A stretch of DNA of 64,000 nucleotides from Clostridia bacterium (GTDB lineage Bacteria; Bacillota; Clostridia; Lachnospirales; Lachnospiraceae): NCBI GenBank assembly GCA_910575245.1, contig CAJTEN010000021.1, forward strand, positions 1-64,000, given 5' to 3'. Within the stretch, counting starts at the first letter, position 1. Every line of letters begins with the position of its first letter. Under the pieces are notes generated by a model. That model was not told the DNA's origin. It saw only the letters and a program-made list of their open reading frames with translations, and made no database searches. The position numbers and the translations under genes were made by a program. Shown one piece after another: positions 34,583-44,251 of the stretch.

Positions 34583-35428
34583 ATGATCATAGATGCAATT
34601 GCAGACAGCTTCATAGACAGTGTCAAATTGCTGCCCTTTTTGTTCCTGACTTATCTTGCGATGGAGTATCTGGAGCATAAGGCGGGGCAGAAGATGCAGG
34701 AAGCAATCCGGCGTGCGGGCAGGGGAGGCCCTGTTATCGGCAGCATACTCGGCGCTTTCCCGCAATGTGGTTTTTCGACAGTAGCTTCGAATTTATATGC
34801 GGGCAGGATTATCACGGCAGGGACACTAATAGCGATTTTCCTGTCCACTTCCGATGAGATGCTTCCTATTATGATATCAGAGAATATCGAACTGACGGTT
34901 ATTCTGGAAATTCTAGGGGTTAAAGTGGCTGTTGGCATACTGGCCGGATTTTTCTTCGATTTTATACTGCGCGGAAAGAAGAAAGAGCTGCAGATCGAAC
35001 ATTTATGTGAGCAGCATCACTGCCACTGTGAGGAAGGAATCTGGAAGTCTGCACTGCATCATACGCTGGAGATCTTTCTGTATATTATGGTCATCTCTCT
35101 GGCGCTGAATCTGCTCCTTGCGTGGATAGGCGAAGACGTGTTGGCTGATCTGGTGCTTAACCGTCCGGTTGTGGGAGAAATGGCGGCGGCTCTGGTGGGG
35201 ATGATTCCCAATTGTGCCGCTTCCGTTATCATTACGCAGCTGTACCTGAATGGAGTGCTGAGCGCCGGAGCGATGACGGCAGGGCTGCTGTCGGGCTCGG
35301 GAGTGGGACTTCTGGTATTGTTTCGGGTGAATGATGACTACAGAGAGAATTTCAGGATTTTGGGTTTGTTATATGTGACGGGTGTATTGGGAGGAATGCT
35401 TGTGAACTGTCTGGGCATTGTATTTTAG
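34583..35428 (+). CDS. Putative heavy-metal exporter, ArsP_2-like
   Basis: A 281-residue membrane protein with about eight to ten hydrophobic segments. Two internal repeats share FPQCGFSTVASNLYAG (about residues 58-75) and IPNCAASVIITQLYLNG (about 210-226), a pattern seen in putative manganese/arsenic-exporter families. A His/Cys cluster in the central loop (CEQHHCHCEEG, near residue 145) could bind metal. ATG 34583 follows gaggg. Substrate uncertain. Confidence 0.78.
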   Translation: MIIDAIADSFIDSVKLLPFLFLTYLAMEYLEHKAGQKMQEAIRRAGRGGPVIGSILGAFPQCGFSTVASNLYAGRIITAGTLIAIFLSTSDEMLPIMISENIELTVILEILGVKVAVGILAGFFFDFILRGKKKELQIEHLCEQHHCHCEEGIWKSALHHTLEIFLYIMVISLALNLLLAWIGEDVLADLVLNRPVVGEMAAALVGMIPNCAASVIITQLYLNGVLSAGAMTAGLLSGSGVGLLVLFRVNDDYRENFRILGLLYVTGVLGGMLVNCLGIVF

Positions 35429-35481
35429 GCATGCCGGGAAGAGGATGAATATCAAAGAATAAGGTAGGATGGAGACTGGCC

Positions 35482-36678
35482 ATGGAAAAGAATTATAACA
35501 AAACAATATACGCATGTTTTGTCGGTTATATTGTGCAGGCGATCGTCAATAATTTCGTGCCGCTGCTGTTTCTGACGTTTCACAGCTATTACGGGATTCC
35601 GATGACACAGATCACACTGCTGATCACATTTAATTTCGGGCTGCAGCTTCTGGTGGATCTGCTTTCCGTTACGTTTGTGGACAGGATAGGATACCGTGCC
35701 TCCATGGTCATAGCGCATATTTGTGCGGCGGCAGGCTTCCTTCTTCTGACGGTTCTGCCGGATGTGTGTGGCAATGCCTTCGCGGGGCTTCTGGTTGCGG
35801 TCACGGTTTATGCGGTGGGCGGCGGTCTGCTGGAAGTGCTGGTCAGTCCCGTGGTGGAGGCGTGTCCTACGGATAATAAGGAGAAAGCCATGAGCCTTCT
35901 GCATTCCTTTTACTGTTGGGGCCATGTGGCAGTGGTTCTGGTATCAACGCTGTTTTTCAGACTGTTTGGGATCGGGAACTGGAAGATTATGGCGTGTATC
36001 TGGGCAATCGTACCCTTTGCGAATATGATCGCTTTCACTAAAGTGCCGATCGCATCTTTGATGGAAGATGGCGAGAAGGGGCTGACGATAGGCGAGCTTT
36101 GCAGAAGTAAGATCTTCTGGGTGTTGATGCTGATGATGGTGTGTGCCGGAGCCAGCGAGCAGGCGGTGAGCCAGTGGGCCTCCACTTTCGCGGAACTGGG
36201 ACTGGGCGTCAGTAAGACGGTGGGAGATCTGGCGGGTCCTATGCTGTTTGCGGTTCTGATGGGCAGTGCCAGAGCATTTTACGGAAAGTACGGCGACCGC
36301 ATCGACCTGGATCGGTTTATGATCGGCAGCAGTGTACTGTGTGTCCTGTCTTATTTGTGCATCTCTCTTGTGCCCAGTCCAGTGGTGGGGTTTGCGGGCT
36401 GTGCCTTATGCGGCCTGTCTGTGGGGATTATGTGGCCCGGTTCTTTCAGCAAGGCGACGGCTTCCATTGCGCGCGGCGGGACGGCTATGTTTGCACTTCT
36501 GGCGCTGGCCGGGGATGTGGGCTGTTCCGGAGGGCCTACGGTAGTCGGCATGGTGTCCGGGGCGTTGAATGATAATCTGAAAATGGGGATTCTGGCTGGA
36601 GTCGTGTTCCCGCTTCTGCTTCTTGCGGGCATATTTCTCTGCAGAATCCTTTCCAGACACACACATCCTGCATTATGA
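35482..36678 (+). CDS. MFS transporter
   Basis: A 398-residue major facilitator protein with twelve hydrophobic segments and a central cytoplasmic loop (about residues 190-215). The loop between helices 2 and 3 (VTFVDRIGYRASMV) matches the family A-motif position. Relatives with this look transport sugars or are of unknown specificity. ATG 35482; a ggatggagact-type RBS. The last nine codons form the left arm of a 29-bp perfect hairpin that spans the stop codon. Confidence 0.88.
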   Translation: MEKNYNKTIYACFVGYIVQAIVNNFVPLLFLTFHSYYGIPMTQITLLITFNFGLQLLVDLLSVTFVDRIGYRASMVIAHICAAAGFLLLTVLPDVCGNAFAGLLVAVTVYAVGGGLLEVLVSPVVEACPTDNKEKAMSLLHSFYCWGHVAVVLVSTLFFRLFGIGNWKIMACIWAIVPFANMIAFTKVPIASLMEDGEKGLTIGELCRSKIFWVLMLMMVCAGASEQAVSQWASTFAELGLGVSKTVGDLAGPMLFAVLMGSARAFYGKYGDRIDLDRFMIGSSVLCVLSYLCISLVPSPVVGFAGCALCGLSVGIMWPGSFSKATASIARGGTAMFALLALAGDVGCSGGPTVVGMVSGALNDNLKMGILAGVVFPLLLLAGIFLCRILSRHTHPAL

Positions 36679-36712
36679 TTCTGTCATAATGCAGGATGTG
36701 TGTGTCTGGAAA
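36650..36712. repeat. 29-bp perfect hairpin across MFS stop codon
   Basis: Left arm 36650-36678 and right arm 36684-36712 are fully complementary with a 5-nt loop (ttctg). The left arm encodes the last residues and stop of the MFS gene. No U-tract follows on either strand, so a classical terminator is not obvious. Confidence 0.9.
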
Positions 36713-36795
36713 CAAGTGGGCTGTATTGTTCCTATGAAGCACAAAAAAAGAACCGACCCCAGAGCATTAACATCTCCAAAACCAGTTCTTCAAAC

Positions 36796-36868
36796 TGCAC
36801 CGCCAGGGGCTCGAACCCTGGACACCCTGATTAAGAGTCAGGTGCTCTACCAACTGAGCTAGCGGTGC
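36796..36868 (-). tRNA. tRNA-Lys (CUU)
   Basis: A 73-nt cloverleaf on the minus strand: acceptor GCACCGC pairs with GCGGTGC, D arm GCTC/GAGC, anticodon stem CCTGA/TCAGG with loop CTCTTAA giving anticodon CTT, T stem CAGGG/CCCTG with loop TTCGAGC, and discriminator A. CCA is not encoded. Confidence 0.97.
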
Positions 36869-36927
36869 ATATCTTATGTGCTGTGCATGCGGTGAATAAT
36901 TAGTTGTTATTCCCACACGCAAGTGTT

Positions 36928-36956
36928 ATTATAGTATAATGTTACGAGCATTGCAA
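36928..36956 (-). promoter_or_regulatory. Promoter of tRNA-Lys
   Basis: On the minus strand TTGCAA (36951-36956) and TATAAT (36928-36933) are separated by exactly 17 bp, about 60 bp upstream of the tRNA. Confidence 0.75.
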
Positions 36957-37094
36957 GTCTTTTTTTAAAGAAATTTAAGAAAAAATTCCAAAAATATAAA
37001 AATTTATAAAAAAGATGAAAATAAAGCGCTTGTACCACAAGTAAGACATGATGTAAAATGGGATGAAAATTGAGAAAGGAATGCGGTATTTAAA

Positions 37095-37859
37095 ATGATA
37101 TTTGAAAGCCATGCACATTATGATGATGAAGCATTTGATGAAGACCGGGAGGAATTGCTTACATCGCTTAAGGAACACGGAATCGGCAATGTAATCAACG
37201 TGGGGGCGAGTCTTGCAGGCTGCAAGAAAACCCTGGAGCTGATGGAGAAGTATCCTTTCCTGTACGGTGCGATGGGTGTGCATCCGGGTGAGACGGCAGA
37301 GCTTGATGAGGACGGCCTTGCGTGGCTGCATCAACAGTGTTCCCGGGATAAAGTGGTTGCGGTGGGCGAGATCGGGCTGGATTACCACTGGAAGGAACCT
37401 GAGATACCGGTACAGAAGAGGTGGTTTGTCAGGCAGCTGGAGCTGGCGCGGAAGGTCGGGCTTCCTGTGATCATTCATTCTCGGGAAGCGGCCAAAGACA
37501 CGCTGGATATAATGCAGGCGCTTCATGCAGAAGAGCTGGGCGGTGTGGTGCACTGCTATTCTTATACGAAGGAAATGGCACGGGAATATTTGAATATGGA
37601 TTTCTATTTCGGCATCGGCGGTGTGATTACATTTAAGAATTCCCGTAAATTAAAGGAGGCGGTGGAATATATTCCGCTGGAGAGAATTCTGCTGGAGACA
37701 GACAGTCCCTATCTGGCGCCGGAGCCGAACCGCGGCAGGAGGAATTCTTCCCTGAATCTGCCGCATGTGGCACAGGAGGTGGCACGGCTGAAAGGCGTTC
37801 CGTATGAGGAAGTGGTGGAAGTCACAAGAAAGAATGCGGAAGCCTTATTTCACATTTAA
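37095..37859 (+). CDS. tatD: TatD-family metal-dependent hydrolase
   Basis: A 254-residue TatD-type deoxyribonuclease. Metal ligands are visible in ESHAHYDD (HxH, near residue 5), GEIGLDYHW (Glu), IIHSREA, VVHCYSY (His residues), and LLETDSPYLAPEP (Asp). It lies immediately before rsmA, an arrangement common in Bacillota. ATG 37095. Confidence 0.94.
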   Translation: MIFESHAHYDDEAFDEDREELLTSLKEHGIGNVINVGASLAGCKKTLELMEKYPFLYGAMGVHPGETAELDEDGLAWLHQQCSRDKVVAVGEIGLDYHWKEPEIPVQKRWFVRQLELARKVGLPVIIHSREAAKDTLDIMQALHAEELGGVVHCYSYTKEMAREYLNMDFYFGIGGVITFKNSRKLKEAVEYIPLERILLETDSPYLAPEPNRGRRNSSLNLPHVAQEVARLKGVPYEEVVEVTRKNAEALFHI

Positions 37860-37908
37860 GCCAGCGCCTGCTGAGATTAAGAACGGTCAATAAAGAATAG
37901 AGGATATT

Positions 37909-38790
37909 ATGGCAGTACTTGGAAACAGAAGAAATACAGGGGAAATCATTGAGAAATATCATTTTAACTTTCAGAAGAAATTCGGGCAGAATTTTCTGGT
38001 AGACAGCAGCATATTGGACAGGATCATTGAATCGGCACAGATTACGGAAAAGGACTGTGTGCTGGAGATCGGGCCGGGTATCGGCACGATGACGCAGAGA
38101 CTGGCCGAGGAGGCGGGAGAAGTAGTGGCGGTAGAGATTGACAGGAATCTGATTCCGATTCTGCAGGATACTCTTTCGGCCTATGATAACGTGACCATTA
38201 TCAACGCAGATATTCTGAAGCTTGACCTGAACCAGATTGTGGAGGAACATAATCAGGGCAGACCTGTCAAAGTGGTGGCCAATCTTCCCTATTATATCAC
38301 CACGCCGATTATCATGGCGCTTTTTGAGAATCACATACCACTGCAGAGTGTGACAGTCATGGTACAGAAGGAAGTAGCGGACCGGATGCGGGTAGGCCCG
38401 GGAACCAAGGATTATGGCGCACTGTCCCTGGCTGTGCAGTATTATGCGAAGCCGGAGATCATCACAAGAGTTCCGGCGGCCTGCTTTATGCCGAGACCGA
38501 ACGTAGACAGTACGGTGATCCGGCTGGAACGTTATGAGAAGCCTCCTGTGGAAACGGAGGATGAGGCATGGCTTTTTGCGGTTATCAGAGCATCCTTTAA
38601 CCAAAGACGGAAAACGCTGGTAAACGGACTTGCCAACGCGGGCAAGCTTGGTGTGAGCAGACAGCAGGCAGAAGAGGTACTGACAGAAATAGGCCTTCCG
38701 GCAACGGTGCGCGGAGAGACGCTGACACTGGAACAGTTTGCCGATTTGAGCAACAGGCTTTTAAGGCGGAAGGCAGCCGGTCCGGCATGA
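37909..38790 (+). CDS. rsmA: 16S rRNA dimethyladenosine transferase
   Basis: A 293-residue RsmA/KsgA methyltransferase that dimethylates two adjacent adenines in helix 45 of 16S rRNA. SAM-binding motif LEIGPGIGTMTQRL (about residue 50) and catalytic motif NLPYYIT (about residue 125) are intact, and the N-terminal KKFGQNFLVD is typical. ATG 37909, 49 bp after tatD. Confidence 0.96.
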   Translation: MAVLGNRRNTGEIIEKYHFNFQKKFGQNFLVDSSILDRIIESAQITEKDCVLEIGPGIGTMTQRLAEEAGEVVAVEIDRNLIPILQDTLSAYDNVTIINADILKLDLNQIVEEHNQGRPVKVVANLPYYITTPIIMALFENHIPLQSVTVMVQKEVADRMRVGPGTKDYGALSLAVQYYAKPEIITRVPAACFMPRPNVDSTVIRLERYEKPPVETEDEAWLFAVIRASFNQRRKTLVNGLANAGKLGVSRQQAEEVLTEIGLPATVRGETLTLEQFADLSNRLLRRKAAGPA

Positions 38791-38812
38791 AACGGACGCT
38801 TTGTAACAGGTC

Positions 38813-38845
38813 AGCCTTTCGGCTTCCCTGTTAAGACGCTTTTTT
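38813..38845 (+). terminator. Terminator hairpin, partial REP-like repeat
   Basis: taacagg with cctgtta plus inner agcc/ggct pairing, followed by agacgcttttttc. Read on the minus strand, the hairpin matches the second half (24975-25005) of the REP-like repeats, so it is a partial inverted copy acting as the rsmA terminator. Confidence 0.7.
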
Positions 38846-38856
38846 CTACATCTTTA

Positions 38857-38885
38857 TTTACATTGATATGTGGCTATGGTAAACT
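38857..38885 (+). promoter_or_regulatory. Candidate promoter of TPR/AAA-like gene
   Basis: TTTACA (38857-38862) and TAAACT (38880-38885) are separated by 17 bp, upstream of the gene at 39069. Confidence 0.45.
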
Positions 38886-39068
38886 AAGACAGTGAAAATA
38901 GGGCTTATATGGTAATAGCTGGGGCAGGTCTGTGCAATTGCTGCATTGACCGTTGCCTGGACTGTTATTTTATATGGCCGTGTGTCTGTCAGGAGACAAA
39001 CAGCTTACGATGAAATGAACTGTGTAGGGCAGCGATCACAGTGAGAATACAATAATGAGGTGAGCACC

Positions 39069-41918
39069 TTGGATAAGTATGAATATAAAGTACGCGCCGA
39101 TGAGATCAAAGCATTGATTGCTGAGGGAGAGTTCGCAGAGGCTGTTAAGATCGCGGACACGATTGACTGGCGCAGAGTCAAAAGTGTCATGATGTTATGC
39201 ACGATCAGTGATTTATATAAGATCAACAGAAGGTATCAGGAGAGTAAGGATATACTGCTGCTGGCTTATGAGAAGCATCCGACAGGAAGACTGATTGTCT
39301 ACTCCCTGTGCGAACTCTCCATCAAGATGGAAGAGTACGTGCAGGCGATTGAATACTATAAAGAATTCGTACAGATCGCGCCGAAGGATACCGGCAGATA
39401 TATTCTCCAGTATCGTCTCTATGAGGCCCAGGATGTCAGCCTGGAAGAGAGAATTGCCGTTTTGGAGGAATTTAAGAAGCGTGATTACCGTGAAAAATGG
39501 GCCTATGAGCTGGCCTATCTGTATCACAGAATCGGTCTGTCCACCAAATGCGTAGAGGAATGTGACGAGATGTTCCTCTGGTTTGGCGAGGGTAAATATG
39601 TTGTCAAGGCACTGGAGCTGAAGAAGCTGCATGAGCCGCTGAATGATGACCAGCAGGACAAGTATGATCTGTGGATGCAGGAGAGGGAAGCCGAGGGAGA
39701 ACCTTATGAGGAAGAACCCGAAGATGACGGCTATGCGGACGGTGCGCCGGAGAACACCGGAAGAGTGGCTGCTGCCCGGTATGCGGAAGAAGATCCCGGT
39801 GCGGAGACATTGGCGGCAGAAGTGCCGACAACGGAACTGCCGGAGGTTAAGACGGTAGACTTAGGGCAGTATAACACGATCAATCTGCAGAGAGCTCTGG
39901 CAGAAAGTATGCGGGAGATTCTGAGTGAGGAAGAGCCTGTCCTGGAGGAATCGCCGGAAGTGGCCGGAGAAGAGGTTTACAGGCAGGAAGAGCCGGCAGA
40001 GGAAAATGAATACGGGCGTGCGGGGTATGCAGAGGATCCCGGTGCACCGGACACTGGGTTTAAGGTTTATGAAGAGGCGGAACAGAGACCGGCAGAGGAT
40101 GCGGCTGCGGACATACAAGACACAGAAGCAGTCAGTCAGCCTGCGGTTTCCATGAGCATAGAAGAAATGCCCGAGGCTGCAGAGACCCAGGATTCTGTTC
40201 CGGAAATAGAAGAAGCTCCCAAGGCCTATGCAAAGGAGGAGGTAAAGGAACCTGCGCAGGATGAAGAGCAAAGGCATGAGGTATTAGAAGACGCCGCCGA
40301 TGAAGCATCGGACGCGTTGCCGGAAGCGACGATCAGGCTGCCGGATCCCAGGGAAGTGGAGAAGCGGCTGAAGGAGACAACGGTGACGAAGTTTCCGCAG
40401 AAAGCGCCTGTCAGCGAAGCGCCTAAGAGCGGGAAGCCTACTATGGATACGGACCATCTTCAGGAGATCAGTGCACAGATCGTGCGGGAGGATACTGCCG
40501 CTTTTGATGCCCAGCAGATCCTGGAGCAGATGAAGCAGGAGGTATACAGAGAGGCAAAGGCGGCTGAGGACGATGAGAACCGGATACCGGGGGCAAGAAC
40601 GGGTGTCCTCACACCTTTAAATACCAAACCGTCGAGATATGATAATATCCTGTCTCAGGAATATGACGGACAAATCAGTCTCGTGATGCCGGAGGAGGAG
40701 CGGATCGAGAAGCAGATCACCGGACAGCTCAGCATTGAAGATATCATGGCCGAGTGGGAAGCGATAAAGAAAACCAACCAACAGAAACGCATGGAAGATG
40801 TCAGACAGCGGATTCTGCAGCATACGGGTGATCTTTTCGCCAATTTCGACGAGGCAACGAAAAACGGCCTTCTGGAGGAACTGGAGAGGGCTTTTGTTGC
40901 GGCGATTATGAAAGAATCCGGCAAGAAACCTTCGGTCAAGAAAGTGGCGCTGACGGATGACGATACGGAGAAAAAGACTTCCGCCGTACAGCAGAAAGGG
41001 AAGTATATTCCGGAAGAGAGTGACACGGATACGACGGAGGAACCGGAAGAGGCGGCACCTGAGGAAAACGCGGAGGCAGATCCGCAGAAACGCAGCGAAG
41101 AACCCGAGACAGCCCCGGATGTTATGTCTGAGGAAGAAGAGCAGGAGAGTGAAGGGGGCAGGGAGAGGGAACTGACGGAAGAAGAAAGAGAACTTTTCGG
41201 GGAGTTTATTCATCACCGTAAGTCCGAAAGACAGCTTGTGCGGACGCTGGACAACATGAGCCTGGCATCTTATACCGGAAATGTGCTGCTTACCGGGGAG
41301 GAAGAGGAAACGGCTCTTACGCTTGCGAAGGCCCTGATCCGGGAGATGCAGCTTAATGATGACAATTTCTCGGGCAAGGTGGCCAAGATTTCTGCCGTGG
41401 TTCTGAATAAGAAGGATATTGGGGAGATTTTCGGCAAGCTGGACAACGGAGCGCTGATCATAGAGAAAGCATCCTGCCGCCTGAAACCGGCAACGGTAAA
41501 TAAAATAATAAAGACACTGGATAAGGATAACAAGGGTATTCTGGTGCTGATGACCGGCCAGAAGCAGGACATGAATGAACTTCTGGCAGAGAATCCGGCG
41601 TTAAATGAGTATTTTAATCTTCGTGTGGACATCGAACCGCTGGATGATGAAGCACTGGTGGCCTATGCGAGACAATATGCGGAGGAAATGGAATATTCCA
41701 TCGATGAATTCGGCATATTGGCGCTTCACACAAGAATAGCGGACAGACAGACTAGCGATCATGAGGTGAATATAGCAGAAGTCCGGGATCTGGTGGATGA
41801 AGCCATCTATCATGCCAATAAGAAGACGCCGGGCCATTTTATGGATATCCTGTTGTCGAAAAGATATGATGAGGATGATATGATTATATTGCGTGAGAAA
41901 GATTTTATGCATTACTAA
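39069..41918 (+). CDS. TPR protein with acidic linker and degenerate AAA-like domain
   Basis: About 949 residues in three parts. Residues 1-200 are helical repeats of the TPR kind. Residues about 200-700 are a long, very Glu/Ala/Pro-rich acidic linker with short conserved islands such as [17 protein letters not shown] and [20 protein letters not shown]. The C-terminal region (about 720-945) resembles an AAA module plus lid: [18 protein letters not shown] sits where Walker A should be but lacks GxxGxGK, and GALIIEKAS corresponds to Walker B. It is therefore probably a non-hydrolysing scaffold. The TTG at 39069 is chosen because gaggtga lies six bases upstream; a GTG at 39060 overlaps that RBS. 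Function unknown. Confidence 0.75.
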   Translation: MDKYEYKVRADEIKALIAEGEFAEAVKIADTIDWRRVKSVMMLCTISDLYKINRRYQESKDILLLAYEKHPTGRLIVYSLCELSIKMEEYVQAIEYYKEFVQIAPKDTGRYILQYRLYEAQDVSLEERIAVLEEFKKRDYREKWAYELAYLYHRIGLSTKCVEECDEMFLWFGEGKYVVKALELKKLHEPLNDDQQDKYDLWMQEREAEGEPYEEEPEDDGYADGAPENTGRVAAARYAEEDPGAETLAAEVPTTELPEVKTVDLGQYNTINLQRALAESMREILSEEEPVLEESPEVAGEEVYRQEEPAEENEYGRAGYAEDPGAPDTGFKVYEEAEQRPAEDAAADIQDTEAVSQPAVSMSIEEMPEAAETQDSVPEIEEAPKAYAKEEVKEPAQDEEQRHEVLEDAADEASDALPEATIRLPDPREVEKRLKETTVTKFPQKAPVSEAPKSGKPTMDTDHLQEISAQIVREDTAAFDAQQILEQMKQEVYREAKAAEDDENRIPGARTGVLTPLNTKPSRYDNILSQEYDGQISLVMPEEERIEKQITGQLSIEDIMAEWEAIKKTNQQKRMEDVRQRILQHTGDLFANFDEATKNGLLEELERAFVAAIMKESGKKPSVKKVALTDDDTEKKTSAVQQKGKYIPEESDTDTTEEPEEAAPEENAEADPQKRSEEPETAPDVMSEEEEQESEGGRERELTEEERELFGEFIHHRKSERQLVRTLDNMSLASYTGNVLLTGEEEETALTLAKALIREMQLNDDNFSGKVAKISAVVLNKKDIGEIFGKLDNGALIIEKASCRLKPATVNKIIKTLDKDNKGILVLMTGQKQDMNELLAENPALNEYFNLRVDIEPLDDEALVAYARQYAEEMEYSIDEFGILALHTRIADRQTSDHEVNIAEVRDLVDEAIYHANKKTPGHFMDILLSKRYDEDDMIILREKDFMHY

Positions 41919-42038
41919 ACGGCAGTAAACAGGCTGCACCCCGCGGCAGAATATCGGGTAAAGGGTTACGTGCACAGGAATGCAAAGCAGGGCGGCAGTC
42001 TGGAAGACAATAAGAAAAAGTAAAAGGGGAGGACGCTT

Positions 42039-43988
42039 ATGGCAAGAAAAAAAGAAACAACAAAAGAAAGAGTAAAAGAAACAAAAGTGGAAGAGAACCA
42101 GGTATTTATCTCGGAGGCAGACCAGTACGTATTCGGGCAGGGAACACATTATGATATTTATAAGAAATTAGGTGCACACCCTTCCGTGGAGAATGGCGTG
42201 AAAGGTATGTTCTTCGGGGTGTGGGCTCCTCATGCAGCCAGTGTGCATGTGATCGGTACCTTTAACGGCTGGAACGAAGAGCAGCATAAGATGGAGAAGA
42301 TCGGGACAATCGGCATTTATACGTTGTTCATACCAGAAGTAGGGGAGAACGAGATGTATAAGTACTTGATTCATACACCGGAAGGTGAGAAGCTGTACAA
42401 GGCGGATCCCTTTGCCAACTACGCGGAAATGCGTCCGGGGAATGCTTCCAAGACTTATGATATTTCGAAGTTTAAGTGGACAGATGACACATGGATGACG
42501 AGCAGAAATGGTAAGGATTATAACAAGGAGCCTGTAGCGATCTACGAGTGCCATATCGGTTCCTGGATGAAGCATCCGGACGGCACGACAGAGGGATTTT
42601 ATAATTATCGTGAGTTTGCGGACAGGATTGTGGAATATTTAAAAGAGATGAAATATACGCATGTAGAGCTGATGGGGATTGCCGAGTATCCCTACGATGG
42701 CTCCTGGGGATATCAGGTGACCGGTTACTATGCGCCTACTGCAAGATACGGCACGCCGGACGATTTTATGTATCTGATCAATAACCTGCACCGCAATAAG
42801 ATCGGTGTTATCCTTGACTGGGTTCCGGCCCACTTCGCCACGGATGCGCATGGTCTTGGAAGATTTGACGGACAGTGCCTGTTCGAGCATCCGGATCCGA
42901 GAATCGGAGAACATCCGGACTGGGGAACCAAGATCTTCAATTATGGAAAGAATGAGGTCAGGAATTTCCTGATCGCCAATGCATTATTCTGGATCAAGGA
43001 ATACCATATCGATGGTATCCGCGTAGATGCGGTGGCTTCCATGCTGTATCTGGATTACGGCAAGCGGGACGGCCAGTGGGTGCCTAATAAATATGGCGGC
43101 AATGAGAATTTGGAGGCGATAGAATTCTTCAAACATCTGAACTCCGTTGTGTGCGGTACCTATCCGGGATTTCTGACGATTGCGGAGGAGTCCACGGCAT
43201 GGCCGAAGGTGACCGGCAAGGTGGAGGATGACGGACTGGGCTTTTGCTTTAAATGGAATATGGGATGGATGCATGATTTCTGTGAGTATATGAAATTAGA
43301 CCCTTATTTCCGTAAGAATAACCATTACGCGATGACATTTGCCATGACCTATAACAACAGTGAGAATTATATCCTGCCGCTGTCCCATGACGAGGTGGTT
43401 CACCTGAAGTGTTCTATGGTCAACAAGATGCCGGGGTATCCGGTAGACAAATATGCGAATCTGCGGGTGGGCTATACCTATATGTTCGGCCACTCCGGCA
43501 AGAAGCTGCTGTTCATGGGACAGGACTTCGGACAGGAGAGAGAGTGGAGTGAAGAGAGGGAACTGGACTGGTTCCTGCTTGCGGAAGAGCAGAATAAGGG
43601 AATGCATGAGTATGTTAAGGAACTGTTGAACATGTACCGCAAATATCCCGCGCTTTATTCAATCGATAATGACTGGAAAGGGTTCGTGTGGCTTAACGCG
43701 GATGACTGTGACCGCAGTGTTTACAGCTTCTACAGGCGGGACGAGACGGGCAAGAACAATATCATGTTCGTGATCAACATGACGCCTATGATGTGGGAGG
43801 ATTATGTGGTCGGCGTACCGAAGAAAAAGAAATACAAACTGATCCTGAACAGTGACGAGAAGCGGTTCGGCGGTAACGGACATGAGATTCCGGCAGAGAT
43901 CAATGCGGTTAAGGGAGAGTGCAATTTCCAGAAAAATAAGATTTCCTTCGATCTGCCGCCTTATACGGCTGCGGTGTTTGTATTCTGA
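42039..43988 (+). CDS. glgB: 1,4-alpha-glucan branching enzyme
   Basis: A 649-residue GH13 branching enzyme that introduces alpha-1,6 branches in glycogen. An N-terminal CBM48-like module (about 45-150) precedes the barrel. Catalytic residues lie in GIRVDAVASMLYLDYG (nucleophile Asp), TIAEESTAW (acid/base Glu) and LSHDEVVH (Asp). A Lys/Glu-rich N-terminal tail of about 25 residues is extra. RBS ggggagg before ATG 42039. No other glg gene is adjacent. Confidence 0.95.
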   Translation: MARKKETTKERVKETKVEENQVFISEADQYVFGQGTHYDIYKKLGAHPSVENGVKGMFFGVWAPHAASVHVIGTFNGWNEEQHKMEKIGTIGIYTLFIPEVGENEMYKYLIHTPEGEKLYKADPFANYAEMRPGNASKTYDISKFKWTDDTWMTSRNGKDYNKEPVAIYECHIGSWMKHPDGTTEGFYNYREFADRIVEYLKEMKYTHVELMGIAEYPYDGSWGYQVTGYYAPTARYGTPDDFMYLINNLHRNKIGVILDWVPAHFATDAHGLGRFDGQCLFEHPDPRIGEHPDWGTKIFNYGKNEVRNFLIANALFWIKEYHIDGIRVDAVASMLYLDYGKRDGQWVPNKYGGNENLEAIEFFKHLNSVVCGTYPGFLTIAEESTAWPKVTGKVEDDGLGFCFKWNMGWMHDFCEYMKLDPYFRKNNHYAMTFAMTYNNSENYILPLSHDEVVHLKCSMVNKMPGYPVDKYANLRVGYTYMFGHSGKKLLFMGQDFGQEREWSEERELDWFLLAEEQNKGMHEYVKELLNMYRKYPALYSIDNDWKGFVWLNADDCDRSVYSFYRRDETGKNNIMFVINMTPMMWEDYVVGVPKKKKYKLILNSDEKRFGGNGHEIPAEINAVKGECNFQKNKISFDLPPYTAAVFVF

Positions 43989-44059
43989 CAGGGACTGGCT
44001 GCAGAAGTTCTGTAGGGTCTTATAAAATGACATAGAAGCTGTTTTAGCATTAATCAAAC

Positions 44060-44107
44060 GGCCGTTGTACGGAAAGTTTTATACTTCTGTGCAACGGCCT
44101 AATTTTG
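44060..44107 (+). terminator. Likely terminator after glgB
   Basis: Stem ggccgttg with caacggcc with a long, partly paired loop, followed by taattttg. Confidence 0.6.
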
Positions 44108-44251
44108 TAGTATCCAATATCGGATAATTCATGTATAATATATGCACCGGATGTCATGAAGAGGGGATATTTTGTCAGGAACGGGGAAATTAATTGTTTC
44201 AATACTTCGAAATAACTAATCACAGATCGTAAAGATAGATAGGAGGCATAT

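Noticed and set aside
44100-44251. Sigma-28 type promoter before the first flagellin
   Set aside because: Only a reverse-strand ccgatat-like block and a tataat are present with no fitting spacing; not enough to call a promoter.
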